A stretch of DNA of 64,000 nucleotides from positions 33,784 to 97,783 of the forward strand of contig JAJDCZ010000042.1 of NCBI GenBank assembly GCA_029260555.1, written 5' to 3'. Position 1 is the stretch's first letter. The number at the start of each line of letters is the position of its first letter. Positions 9,203-17,337 of this stretch are shown piece after piece. The DNA is from Phycisphaerales bacterium (GTDB lineage: Bacteria; Planctomycetota; Phycisphaerae; Phycisphaerales; UBA1924). A program made the position numbers and the translations under genes. A model generated the notes under the pieces. It worked only from the letters and a program-made list of their open reading frames with translations. It was not told where the DNA came from and made no database searches.

Positions 9203-10621
9203 CTAGTTCCATCGCGTGAGGTGCCATGCTTTTTTCCCTCGGCGGATGGCGATGATTTCATCGTGAAGCAGATGCTCAAGAGCCAGTTTCGTCTCAGGCG
9301 TGATCTTTGAGCCATTGATCGAAACTGAGCCATTAGCAAGAAACTCGCGAGCCTGACGCTTGGACTGGGCAAGCTTCGTCTCAACCAGCAGTTCCACAAG
9401 ATCCACACTCTGATTCTCCAGATCAGCTTTGGAATGATCGCTGGAGGGGATATTTGCAAAGACATCTTCAAGCAAAGCCTTGGGCAGGCTGACGATGTCA
9501 CCACTGAAGAGAGCCTTTGAAGCATTTTCCGCTTGCTCCGCTTCTTTCTTGCCATGTATTATGGCGGTGGCGCACTGAGCGAGCTTCTTGTGCGCTTCAC
9601 GAGCACCGGGGTTATCTACATGGCCTCTTTCCAGTTCGTCGACCTCATCCTTGGTGAGCAGCGTAAAGATTTTCAAAAACTTGATGACATCGTCATCGCT
9701 GGCATTGAGCCAGAACTGGTAGTAGGCATACGGGCTGGTGCGCTCGCGCGTAAGCCAGATCGCTCCGGTTTCAGTCTTGCCAAACTTTGAGCCATCAGAC
9801 TTGGTAACAAGTGGAGCGGTGAGGCCGAAGGACTCAGGCTCGGGGCTAGCTGCATACATTGCGGCTTGTTTAGCCAGCGAAGCGGCCAGTTCTATCTGCC
9901 CTGCAGCAGCGGCGGCTTGGGCTTCAGCCGCCAGCATTGGAACAGATTTTATCAGATCAAAACTTATTCTTCTGATCAAATCAATACCCGCAATAATGTT
10001 ACCATACTGATCGGAACCACCCACTTGCACGGCGACTTGGTCGTCATAAAACAACTTCCAAAAGTCATACGCTTGTAAAATCATGTAACTAAATTCTGTA
10101 TACGAGATTCCCTGTTCACGGTTATGAAGCCTTTCCTTGACTGACTCCTTCTGCATCATCATATTGACGGAGAAATGCTTGCCAATATTGCGCAGGACCT
10201 CAATGTACCCAAGCCCTCCAAGCCAGTCCACATTATTAACCACACAGTGCTTAGGTCCTTCGACGCAGCCGAGGACAATTTCGAAGATGGGTTGCTGTGC
10301 GTGCACATTTGCTTCTACCGTCTGGTCAGTTATCAGCGACCGCTCCGCACTCTTGCCCGACGGATCCCCAATGAGCCCAGTCCCTCCGCCCATGAGTACC
10401 ACCGGCACATGCCCAGCCCGCTTGACATGGGCCAAAAGCATAATCGGCACCAGGTTCCCGATTGTCAGACTGTCCGCTGTCGGATCGAAACCCGCATACA
10501 CCTTCCGAGGCGCCCGTTCTGGATCTGCCAAGTACTTGCGCAATCCATCCTCATCTGTACACTGATGCAACAGCCCGCGCCATTCCAGTTCTTCAATGAA
10601 ATCGATTTTCTGCTGTGTCAT
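9203..10621 (-). CDS. tyrS: Tyrosyl-tRNA synthetase
   Basis: Class I tyrosyl-tRNA synthetase (TyrRS), which charges tRNA-Tyr in the cytoplasm. With the ATG at 10621 it has 472 residues, slightly longer than usual. The Rossmann part has GFDPTADSL, then TIGN at the place of the HIGH motif. GGSDQYGNI and KFGKTETGAIWLT (KMSKS-type loop) follow, and a C-terminal S4-like RNA-binding domain reads AQSKRQAREFLANGSVSING. The upstream in-frame extension to 10819 runs through a REP-like repeat and is not believable as protein. It sits in the rhomboid-trpF-tyrS-thiE run. Confidence 0.93.
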   Translation of the reverse strand: MTQQKIDFIEELEWRGLLHQCTDEDGLRKYLADPERAPRKVYAGFDPTADSLTIGNLVPIMLLAHVKRAGHVPVVLMGGGTGLIGDPSGKSAERSLITDQTVEANVHAQQPIFEIVLGCVEGPKHCVVNNVDWLGGLGYIEVLRNIGKHFSVNMMMQKESVKERLHNREQGISYTEFSYMILQAYDFWKLFYDDQVAVQVGGSDQYGNIIAGIDLIRRISFDLIKSVPMLAAEAQAAAAAGQIELAASLAKQAAMYAASPEPESFGLTAPLVTKSDGSKFGKTETGAIWLTRERTSPYAYYQFWLNASDDDVIKFLKIFTLLTKDEVDELERGHVDNPGAREAHKKLAQCATAIIHGKKEAEQAENASKALFSGDIVSLPKALLEDVFANIPSSDHSKADLENQSVDLVELLVETKLAQSKRQAREFLANGSVSINGSKITPETKLALEHLLHDEIIAIRRGKKAWHLTRWN

Positions 10622-10694
10622 GGGAACAAGGATAGGTTTGCTGGAGCGGGCAGACAGGTCCATCGGTGACCGAACCAGAGAAGACCGCTTCTTG

Positions 10695-10832
10695 ACGAGC
10701 CACGACCGTGAGGGAGTGGTCTTCTTTGAAAGCACATCCCCCGAGTTTTGCACTAACGGGGCTGTGACTGCGATGGAACGGGATATCTGGAAACGAAAAG
10801 CGTAAGACCACTCCCTCACGGTCGTGGCTCGT
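10695..10832. repeat. REP-like perfect 29-bp inverted repeat
   Basis: Perfect 29-bp arms at 10695-10723 and 10804-10832 surround 80 bp. A 13-bp partial copy follows at 10838-10851. A related 23-bp sequence with three differences lies at 58085-58107. The shape recalls dispersed REP elements linked to RAYT transposases. It lies between trpF and tyrS and could fold in the tyrS leader RNA. Confidence 0.8.
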
Positions 10833-10874
10833 TAAAGAGTCGTGGCTCGTTTATGACGGGAAAAAGACTCCTGA

Positions 10875-11525
10875 TCATTCGCGAGGATCGTGAGACGCCA
10901 TCTCAGCGTCTGCCTGCTGGACAGCATGGCAGAATGCTTTGATTTTCGCATCGTCCTTGACGCCCGGAGCTGATTCGACGCTGCTGGAGACATCAACCGC
11001 ATAGGGACGGACAATGCGGATCGCTTCATGGACATTGTCAGGCGACAGACCACCCGCCAGGATGAGAGGCTTGGTGATGGTCTTTGTCAGCGTGGCGAGT
11101 TTGGCCCAGTCCAGCGTGGTGCCCTGGCCACCGGATGAGCCATCGACAAGGACCGCTTCGACCGCATCGCAGGCCTGCCATCGTGCTAGCTCTTGTTCAG
11201 CAGTATCGGGCTTGAAATGGACAGCCTTGATCGCCGGGCCACACTGTTCGACGAGGGCTTCATCTTCCTGCCCATGAAGCTGGACATGGGTTGTAGGGCA
11301 GGTTTGCTCGATCTCGATGAATGTATCGACAGATGGATTGACAAACAGGCTGACAGTGGCGACAAAGAGCGGCAGGTCTGCCATGATCTCCGCAGCATCT
11401 TCAGAACGAATGCGCCGAGGCGAACGGGGTGCAAAGACAAAGCCTATTGCATCGGCCCCTGCGTCCACAGCGGCCTGTGCTGATTGCATGGTGGTGATGC
11501 CACAGATTTTGATGCGTGTTTTCAT
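10875..11525 (-). CDS. trpF: Phosphoribosylanthranilate isomerase
   Basis: TrpF converts phosphoribosylanthranilate to CdRP in tryptophan synthesis. At 216 residues it is the normal size for this TIM barrel. Motifs: KICGITT at the N-terminus with the catalytic cysteine, GFVFAPRSPR (phosphate loop), VQLHG, VLVDGSSGGQG with the catalytic aspartate, ILAGGLSPDNV, and VDVSSSVES at the C-terminus. It begins three bases after the rhomboid stop codon, so the two genes are co-transcribed. Other trp genes are not in the window. Confidence 0.95.
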   Translation of the reverse strand: MKTRIKICGITTMQSAQAAVDAGADAIGFVFAPRSPRRIRSEDAAEIMADLPLFVATVSLFVNPSVDTFIEIEQTCPTTHVQLHGQEDEALVEQCGPAIKAVHFKPDTAEQELARWQACDAVEAVLVDGSSGGQGTTLDWAKLATLTKTITKPLILAGGLSPDNVHEAIRIVRPYAVDVSSSVESAPGVKDDAKIKAFCHAVQQADAEMASHDPRE

Positions 11526-11528
11526 GGG

Positions 11529-12713
11529 TCATGCCTCAGCGTTACTGAGCTCGCCTGCCAATATCCGGGCCAGCTCTTCATGTTGATCATCAAGCCCCAT
11601 GTCGCGAGCCTTGTCAATGTGCTTGAGCGCCAACGCAGGCTCATTGAGATAGCGCGTTCGGAGCAACCCCAGCATCAGCCAGAAAGAGGACGCTTGGGAA
11701 TCAGAGGGAAAAACAGCCAAAAAGCGTTCGTAGGCATGTGCAGCCTGCTTGTGGAAACCATTGGCCATCAGATGGTTGGCGAGTTGAATATGGGCATCAC
11801 GGGGGAGGGTGAGCAGGCTGAACTGCTTTTCTGTCGCGTCGGGTATCGAAGTGATCTGGTCAACGAGCTTTTGATATTCGTCAGCTGCTTTTTCGAGTTG
11901 ATTTTGTGAGATCAGACTCAGCACAGCACCCCGCTGAATAAACAGAGGATCAGGCGGCGTGTCTTTTTCCACCGCATCAAGGGTTTTCCCGATCTGGCTG
12001 TCGGTGGCGTGGGATGCTTCTTTGAACTGACGACGGCGGGCAGCCTGCTTCCAGATCGTAAACAGATCCCAAGGCTCACGATCCAGGCGTCTTGTTGCGA
12101 GCAGAACGATGCTCAGCCCGATTCCAAAGGCGTAACCTCCGATGTGGGCGAGGGTCGCAACGCCATCAGAAAGCCCCAGCCCCTGCGTGAAAAGATCGCG
12201 GGCAATGGCAAAGCCAATGAACCAGGTCGCGGGAATATTGAAAATTCCGATGATGAAGAAGAATAAAAGCGTGCGAATGTGGGTTTTAGGAAAGAGAACG
12301 AGGTAGGCCCCGGTGACCCCCGCGATGCCGCCTGAGGCTCCGATGACCGGGTTGCCATCAAATACCGCGTGAAGGAGACCCGCTGCCACCGACGCCACGA
12401 GAAAAAAGGCCAGATAGCCCAACCTGCCAAAGCGATCCTCAACATTGGCACCAAAGACCCAGAGAAAGAGCATGTTGCCCAGAATGTGCATGAAACCGGC
12501 AGGATCATGCACGAAGGCGTAGGTGAAATAGGTCCAAACCCCGCTGGAACCGGGGGAAAGTGTCACAGCGTGCATAAACGAATCAAAAGCTCCGGGATTG
12601 AATCGTTGCAGGATCAACTCCAGGGCATACACGACTACACACACGCCAATAAGGGCGTGGTTGACCAAAGTGGGCCTTTTCAGGGGTCGATCTGTACCGA
12701 GAGGGATGAGCAC
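11529..12713 (-). CDS. Rhomboid family intramembrane serine protease
   Basis: 394 residues. The N-terminal 215 or so hold six or seven membrane helices with the rhomboid catalytic dyad: S127 in GASGG and H190 in HIGGYAFG, with HILGN (H76, N80) as the oxyanion part. The family cuts membrane proteins inside the bilayer. The C-terminal 170 residues are soluble, helical and look like degenerate TPR repeats (YQKLVDQI, AHAYERFLAVFP, ALKHIDKARDMG), probably for protein contacts. The first gene of the trpF run, divergent from citrate synthase across 163 bp. Confidence 0.9.
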   Translation of the reverse strand: MLIPLGTDRPLKRPTLVNHALIGVCVVVYALELILQRFNPGAFDSFMHAVTLSPGSSGVWTYFTYAFVHDPAGFMHILGNMLFLWVFGANVEDRFGRLGYLAFFLVASVAAGLLHAVFDGNPVIGASGGIAGVTGAYLVLFPKTHIRTLLFFFIIGIFNIPATWFIGFAIARDLFTQGLGLSDGVATLAHIGGYAFGIGLSIVLLATRRLDREPWDLFTIWKQAARRRQFKEASHATDSQIGKTLDAVEKDTPPDPLFIQRGAVLSLISQNQLEKAADEYQKLVDQITSIPDATEKQFSLLTLPRDAHIQLANHLMANGFHKQAAHAYERFLAVFPSDSQASSFWLMLGLLRTRYLNEPALALKHIDKARDMGLDDQHEELARILAGELSNAEA

Positions 12714-12876
12714 GGGCAGATGGTAGTGCCCAGCGAGGTTCGAGCCAGCCCGTCAAGACGAAATCCCTGATGAGCTCAACTTGGATTCTGCTCCGGACGA
12801 TCCTATATTTAATGTCGCAGGTCTATTTTTTGCTGTTTAACAAGGTCAAGGCACAAACGAAAGAGGGTTCGTACTC

Positions 12877-14016
12877 ATGAGTACCACAAGCACTATTGCC
12901 AAGGGATTGGACGGTATCGTTGCAGCGGAAACAGAGATGTCCTACATCGATGGGATTAATGGCATTCTCGAGTATGTCGGAATCCGAATCGGCGATCTTT
13001 CCAGCAACTCCACCTTCGAAGAAACCGTGTTTCTCCTCTGGAACCGGCGCCTTCCCAACGCCAGCGAGCTTTCTGCCTTTGTCAATGAACTTCGCGCCGC
13101 GTATGCCTTGCCTGAAGGTATGGTGGAGCGCATTGGACAGCTTCCCAAGGACGCCCTTCCGATGCATGTGCTTCGGACGCTGGTTTCAGAACTGGCGCTG
13201 AGCGACCCAAACCCCAACGACAACAACACCAAGGCTGCCCAGGCTAAAGCAGTCAGGATTCTTGGTTGTGCACCAGCACTGGTTGCATGCTTTGATCGCC
13301 ATCGTCGCGGTCTTGAGTTTGTTGCACCAGATCCTCAGCGGTCATTTGCATCCAACTTCCTGTACATGCTCAACGGGAGTGATCCCACCGAAACCATGGT
13401 CCGGGCCTTTGATATCTGCATGATTCTGCACGCTGACCACGGGCTGAACAACTCGACATTTGCTGCTCGAGTGATCATCTCGACACTCAGCGATGTGTAC
13501 TCCGCACTGACGGGCGCAATCGGTAGCCTGCGCGGGCCTTTGCATGGCGGTGCCAACGAAGGCGTGATGCACATGCTCAACGAGATCCCCTCGGTGGATG
13601 ATGTCGAGTCATACATCATGGGCAAGATTCAGCGCAAGGAAAAGATCATGGGGTTTGGGCATCGGATCTACAAAGCCAAGGATCCACGGGCGACGGACCT
13701 GCAGAGCCTTGCCAGGAAGCTGGCAGAAGATACCGGCAATGCCGATCTGTACGAGAAGTCATCCAGGATCGAACAGATCATGGAGCGCGAGCTTGCCCAC
13801 AGAGGCATCTATCCCAATGTCGATTTCTATAGCGCAACGACATACTTCTGCATCGGGCTGAAGCTTGATCTGTTCACGCCGATGTTTGCCTTGAGCAGGC
13901 TGGGTGGCTGGAGCGGGCACATTATCGAACAGCTATCAGACAATCGTCTGTTCAGGCCCAAGGCTCAGTATGTCGGTCCTCACGATGTGCCTTACACACC
14001 GATGGACAATCGCTGA
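12877..14016 (+). CDS. gltA: Citrate synthase
   Basis: Condenses acetyl-CoA and oxaloacetate, first step of the TCA cycle. 379 residues, the short form also seen in Gram-positive bacteria and archaea. The three catalytic residues are visible: H223 in GPLHGGANEGV, H262 in GFGHRIYKAKDPRA, and D316 in PNVDFYSA. The N-terminal MSTTSTIAKGLDGIVAAETE and SYIDGINGIL fit the family. It stands alone, followed by a 450-bp gene-free stretch, then the pyruvate dehydrogenase genes that supply acetyl-CoA. Confidence 0.95.
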   Translation: MSTTSTIAKGLDGIVAAETEMSYIDGINGILEYVGIRIGDLSSNSTFEETVFLLWNRRLPNASELSAFVNELRAAYALPEGMVERIGQLPKDALPMHVLRTLVSELALSDPNPNDNNTKAAQAKAVRILGCAPALVACFDRHRRGLEFVAPDPQRSFASNFLYMLNGSDPTETMVRAFDICMILHADHGLNNSTFAARVIISTLSDVYSALTGAIGSLRGPLHGGANEGVMHMLNEIPSVDDVESYIMGKIQRKEKIMGFGHRIYKAKDPRATDLQSLARKLAEDTGNADLYEKSSRIEQIMERELAHRGIYPNVDFYSATTYFCIGLKLDLFTPMFALSRLGGWSGHIIEQLSDNRLFRPKAQYVGPHDVPYTPMDNR

Positions 14017-14474
14017 ATCGTCAGCTTGCCTGGAAAAACATTTCCGTGTTGAGCAGCTCGACCAATCTGTTGAGTGTGCTGAGGTTACAGATTGCATATT
14101 AACCGAATCCTTGCATAGTGCGAACATGGCCAAGACTGACGGTGAGCACTACACTTGAGCTGTTGATCGTTCGGATCAAGAGCCTTGTGAGGATGATGTT
14201 CAGGGGTAAACCTGGCATTGCCAGAGATTCCAGCTCCCTCAAAGCCTCAGCCTGTAACAAGAACAAGGGGGGTGTTGAAAAGGGAGGAAAGGGGGGTGTT
14301 TGTCCAGTGCCTATTCTGATGTGATCCGGTTGACGGATCCTCTGCAATGCACTTTGAATGACCGATAGATGAGATGACAGCGACCCGCCATCGGTGGGTG
14401 AAATGAGGAAAACCCGTTCCATGGCTCAAACATCTGCTGTAGATTCTGCCAGGTCCAAGATTCAGGAGCATGCC
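14017..14474. promoter_or_regulatory. Gene-free stretch before pdhA, with G-rich run
   Basis: No convincing gene. At about 14268-14301 there are several G-runs (two of six G and one of three), forming a near-repeat of AAGGGGGGTGTT. This could make a G-quadruplex on the plus strand or be a simple low-complexity relic. Promoters of the pdh operon should be here. The first 54 bases of a longer pdhA reading frame, from an ATG at 14421, also fall in this stretch. Confidence 0.35.
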
Positions 14475-15578
14475 ATGGCAAAGACTGCCATCAGCAGCAA
14501 ACGCCTCAGCGATCAACTGCCTAATCAGGTTCTTATCGACTGGCTCAGGTCGATGCAGCTCATCCGCGAGTTTGAGAGCCGAACCATGCAGGCCTATCAG
14601 CAAGCCAAGATCGGCGGGTTCTGCCATGTCTATACCGGGCAAGAAGCCTGTGCAGTAGGCACGCTGGCATGTGTCAATGATGACGATCCCGTGGTGCTGG
14701 CCTATCGCGATCATGGGCACGCCTTGGCGCGGAAGATGACCCCCGAAGCCTGCATGGCTGAGATGTTCGGCAAGACCACAGGCTGCGCCAAGGGCAAGGG
14801 CGGCTCCATGCATATGTTCGACCGTCCCCACTGGCTTTTTGGAGGCCATGGCATCGTCGGTGCCCAGACACCCTTGGGCACGGGGCTTGCCTTTGCTGCA
14901 AAGTATGAGCGCGAAGTGCTCGGCCAGGGGCTGGATGGATCCGAAGCAAAGAAAAAGGTTTCGCTGTGCTATCTGGGAGATGGAGCCTTGAATCAGGGTG
15001 CTTTTCATGAAGCGCAAAACCTGGCTGGGCTTTTCTCGCTGCCTGTGATTTACATTGTCGAGAACAATGGCTATTCGATGGGCACTGCGATTCAACGAGG
15101 CACGACCATGCCTGACGATTTGTGCCTCAAGGCAGCGGGGTATGGAATTGATGCGATTCAGATCGACGGGATGGACATTCGCAACCTGTACGATCATTTC
15201 AAGCCCTTTGCTGATGCATGCCGGGCTGAACAAAAACCCGGCTTTGTAGATCTGAAGACCTACCGCTATCAAGGGCATTCGCTCTCAGACCCGCAGAAAT
15301 ACCGCACCAAGGATGAGGTTGATCAATGGAAGGAGCGTGACTCAATCGCAGCCCTTCTGCACCATCTGATGACCGAGCGAGCATGTGTAAGTGAGGAAGA
15401 CTGGAAGAACATGACCGGGGACATCCGTCAGCAAGTGCGCGAAGCTGTGGATCTTGCAGACAAGGCACCTGATCCTGATGTCGCTACCGAGTTGTATTCA
15501 GATGTGTACGCCAATCCTCAAAAAGGTTTAAGCCCAAGTTGTGATTACAACCATGGGCTTAAGAATCCGCTGCTGTAA
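14475..15578 (+). CDS. pdhA: Pyruvate dehydrogenase E1 alpha subunit
   Basis: Thiamine-diphosphate-dependent E1 alpha, which with PdhB decarboxylates pyruvate and passes the acetyl group to E2. About 367 residues. Motifs: MQLIREFESR near the start, GHGIVGAQTPLGTG, and the ThDP motif GDGALNQGAFHEA to VENN. TYRYQGHSLSDP is the phosphorylation-loop region in relatives. I start at 14475 because AGGAG lies six bases upstream and the length fits the family; ATGs at 14421 and 14394 are in frame. First gene of pdhA-methyltransferase-pdhB-pdhC. Confidence 0.93.
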   Translation: MAKTAISSKRLSDQLPNQVLIDWLRSMQLIREFESRTMQAYQQAKIGGFCHVYTGQEACAVGTLACVNDDDPVVLAYRDHGHALARKMTPEACMAEMFGKTTGCAKGKGGSMHMFDRPHWLFGGHGIVGAQTPLGTGLAFAAKYEREVLGQGLDGSEAKKKVSLCYLGDGALNQGAFHEAQNLAGLFSLPVIYIVENNGYSMGTAIQRGTTMPDDLCLKAAGYGIDAIQIDGMDIRNLYDHFKPFADACRAEQKPGFVDLKTYRYQGHSLSDPQKYRTKDEVDQWKERDSIAALLHHLMTERACVSEEDWKNMTGDIRQQVREAVDLADKAPDPDVATELYSDVYANPQKGLSPSCDYNHGLKNPLL

Positions 15579-15628
15579 GTCGTTCCCGTCGTTGCTGAAG
15601 ATCGATCTTCGAGTCAGGAACCCTCATC

Positions 15629-16207
15629 ATGACCACTGATTACGCCACCATTTACGATCATGTTGTTTCGACCAATGCTGCTTATACCGCAGCTGAACAT
15701 TCGCCTGGCTATCAGCTTGTGCTGGAAAACTTGACACGACTCAAGGGAGTCAAGGGACCAGCACTGGACATTGGTTGCGGCGCCGGGTTTGCGCTACAAA
15801 AACTTATGCAACCGCCTTTGAATCTTGATGCCTTTGGCATTGACATCAGCCCTGCTGCCATTGAGCTGGCCTCAAGGCGTGTTGATCCCGAGCGTGTGCA
15901 AGTCGCCAGCAGCACTCAGCTGCCGTTTGATGACAACCGCTTTGACCTGATCACCTGCTTTGATGTATTTGAACATCTGGACGAAGTTGACCTGCCTCAG
16001 ATGATCAACGAAATCCGTCGTGTAACCAGACCGGGCGGACTCATGATGCTTTCAGCAGCGCTTCGAGCTGCAAGTGCAACCGATCAGTTCGGCGACAATG
16101 TTCACCGCACCGTCAAACCCGTCCAGTGGTGGATCGATCTGATCGACCCCGACGAAGCGCAGTGGATCAAAGAGCCAGCACAAGCCATCTTCTGGATCAA
16201 CAAATAA
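15629..16207 (+). CDS. Class I SAM-dependent methyltransferase in pdh operon
   Basis: 192 residues. A Rossmann-type methyltransferase: motif I LDIGCGAGFALQKL binds S-adenosylmethionine, FGIDISP is the acidic end of strand 2, SSTQLPFDDNRFDLITCFDVFEHLDE is motif IV-like, and RRVTRPGGLMML the post-motif. This layout is the UbiG/ubiE-like Methyltransf_11 group, where substrates are usually small molecules, but the substrate is unknown. It lies 50 nt after pdhA and 24 nt before pdhB on the same strand, so it is very likely co-transcribed with them. Confidence 0.88.
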   Translation: MTTDYATIYDHVVSTNAAYTAAEHSPGYQLVLENLTRLKGVKGPALDIGCGAGFALQKLMQPPLNLDAFGIDISPAAIELASRRVDPERVQVASSTQLPFDDNRFDLITCFDVFEHLDEVDLPQMINEIRRVTRPGGLMMLSAALRAASATDQFGDNVHRTVKPVQWWIDLIDPDEAQWIKEPAQAIFWINK

Positions 16208-16231
16208 CGACCCCGACAAGGAACACTTGCA

Positions 16232-17305
16232 ATGCCTGAACTCATCGAAACCCCCATCCATCCCGCAGCTGGCCCGTGGGATCTGCCAGAGTTTGTCTCT
16301 GAAGATCAGCTCCCATCACGCCAGGGAGACCGGGTGATTCAGTATCGTGAAGCACTGCGTGAAGCCATGGCTGAGGAAATGCGTCGCGACAAACGCGTGT
16401 ACCTCATCGGTGAAGAAGTCGCCCAGTACAACGGTGCGTACAAGATTTCACAAGGCATGCTCGAAGAGTTCGGCCCAAAACGCATCATCGACTCACCAAT
16501 CAGTGAGAGCGGCTTTGCAGGCATGTCCATCGCCGCTGCCATGTATGGCCTGCGACCCATCGTTGAGTTCATGAGCTGGTCGTTCAGCCTCGTCGCTGCG
16601 GACCCGATCCTCAACAACGCTGCCAAAATGCTTTACATGTCTGGCGGCCAATGGGGTTGCCCGATCGTATTCCGAGGCAACGACGGCGCTGGTGGTCAGC
16701 TCGGTTCGACACACTCCTGGTGTGTAGAAGGGCTCTTTGCCAATGTTCCCGGCATGAAGATGGTAATTCCGTCGTGCCCATATGACGCCAAGGGCCTTCT
16801 CAAGACTGCCATCCGGGATCCTGATCCGGTGTTTTTTCTTGAGTCAGAGCGCATGCTGGGCGATCGTGCCCATGTACCCGCTGAGGAGTATTACATCCCC
16901 TTCGGTCAGGCTGCCAAGTTGCGCGAGGGTGATGCCTGCACACTGGTCAGCTTTGGTCGCCCGGTGAACTTCTGTCTTGAAGCTGCCAGGAGGCTGGCAG
17001 AGGATGGTATCGAGTGTGATGTGCTGGACATGCGAACGATTCGGCCTCTGGATATCGAGTCGATCGCAGCGTCTGTTCAGCGAACAGGCCGAGTGGTGGT
17101 GGTCGATCAGTCATGGCCCTTTGGCTCGGTTGCCAGCGAAGTCATGGCCCAGGTCTGCGAGCACTGCTTTGACTGGCTGGACGCGCCCCCAGCACGAGTG
17201 AACACCGCTGATGTACCCACGCCTTATGCCAAGGGGCTGGAGCAGGCATATCTGCCCAATCCTGACAGGATTGTGGCTGCGGTAGAAAATATTGTTCAAG
17301 GATAA
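16232..17305 (+). CDS. pdhB: Pyruvate dehydrogenase E1 beta subunit
   Basis: The transketolase-like partner of E1 alpha; 357 residues. It has the family blocks YREALREAMAEEMRRD, YLIGEEVAQYNGAYK, SPISESGFAGMSIAAAM, FMSWSF, the MSGGQWGCPIVFRG region, and TIRPLDIE with VVVDQSWPFGS in the C-terminal domain. A GGA-type ribosome site precedes the ATG at 16232. An N-terminal extension of about 25 residues (PELIETPIHPAAGPWDLPEF) comes before the conserved core. It sits 33 nt before pdhC. Confidence 0.95.
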   Translation: MPELIETPIHPAAGPWDLPEFVSEDQLPSRQGDRVIQYREALREAMAEEMRRDKRVYLIGEEVAQYNGAYKISQGMLEEFGPKRIIDSPISESGFAGMSIAAAMYGLRPIVEFMSWSFSLVAADPILNNAAKMLYMSGGQWGCPIVFRGNDGAGGQLGSTHSWCVEGLFANVPGMKMVIPSCPYDAKGLLKTAIRDPDPVFFLESERMLGDRAHVPAEEYYIPFGQAAKLREGDACTLVSFGRPVNFCLEAARRLAEDGIECDVLDMRTIRPLDIESIAASVQRTGRVVVVDQSWPFGSVASEVMAQVCEHCFDWLDAPPARVNTADVPTPYAKGLEQAYLPNPDRIVAAVENIVQG

Positions 17306-17337
17306 AACGAGTACACGCTGGACTCTGGAGCAGACCA

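Noticed and set aside
8068..9203. TPP riboswitch controlling the thiamine gene
   Set aside because: No riboswitch core was found upstream of thiE or tyrS on the minus strand.
10622..10819. N-terminal extension of tyrS to 10819
   Set aside because: It would read through the REP-like inverted repeat and adds 66 residues unlike TyrRS.
14268..14301. G-quadruplex regulator of the pdh operon
   Set aside because: G-runs are few and uneven; only noted as low-complexity sequence without functional claim.
14247..15278. Long open frame (343 codons) antisense to pdhA
   Set aside because: pdhA on the plus strand has clear motifs; the antisense frame has no recognisable domain and reflects codon bias.
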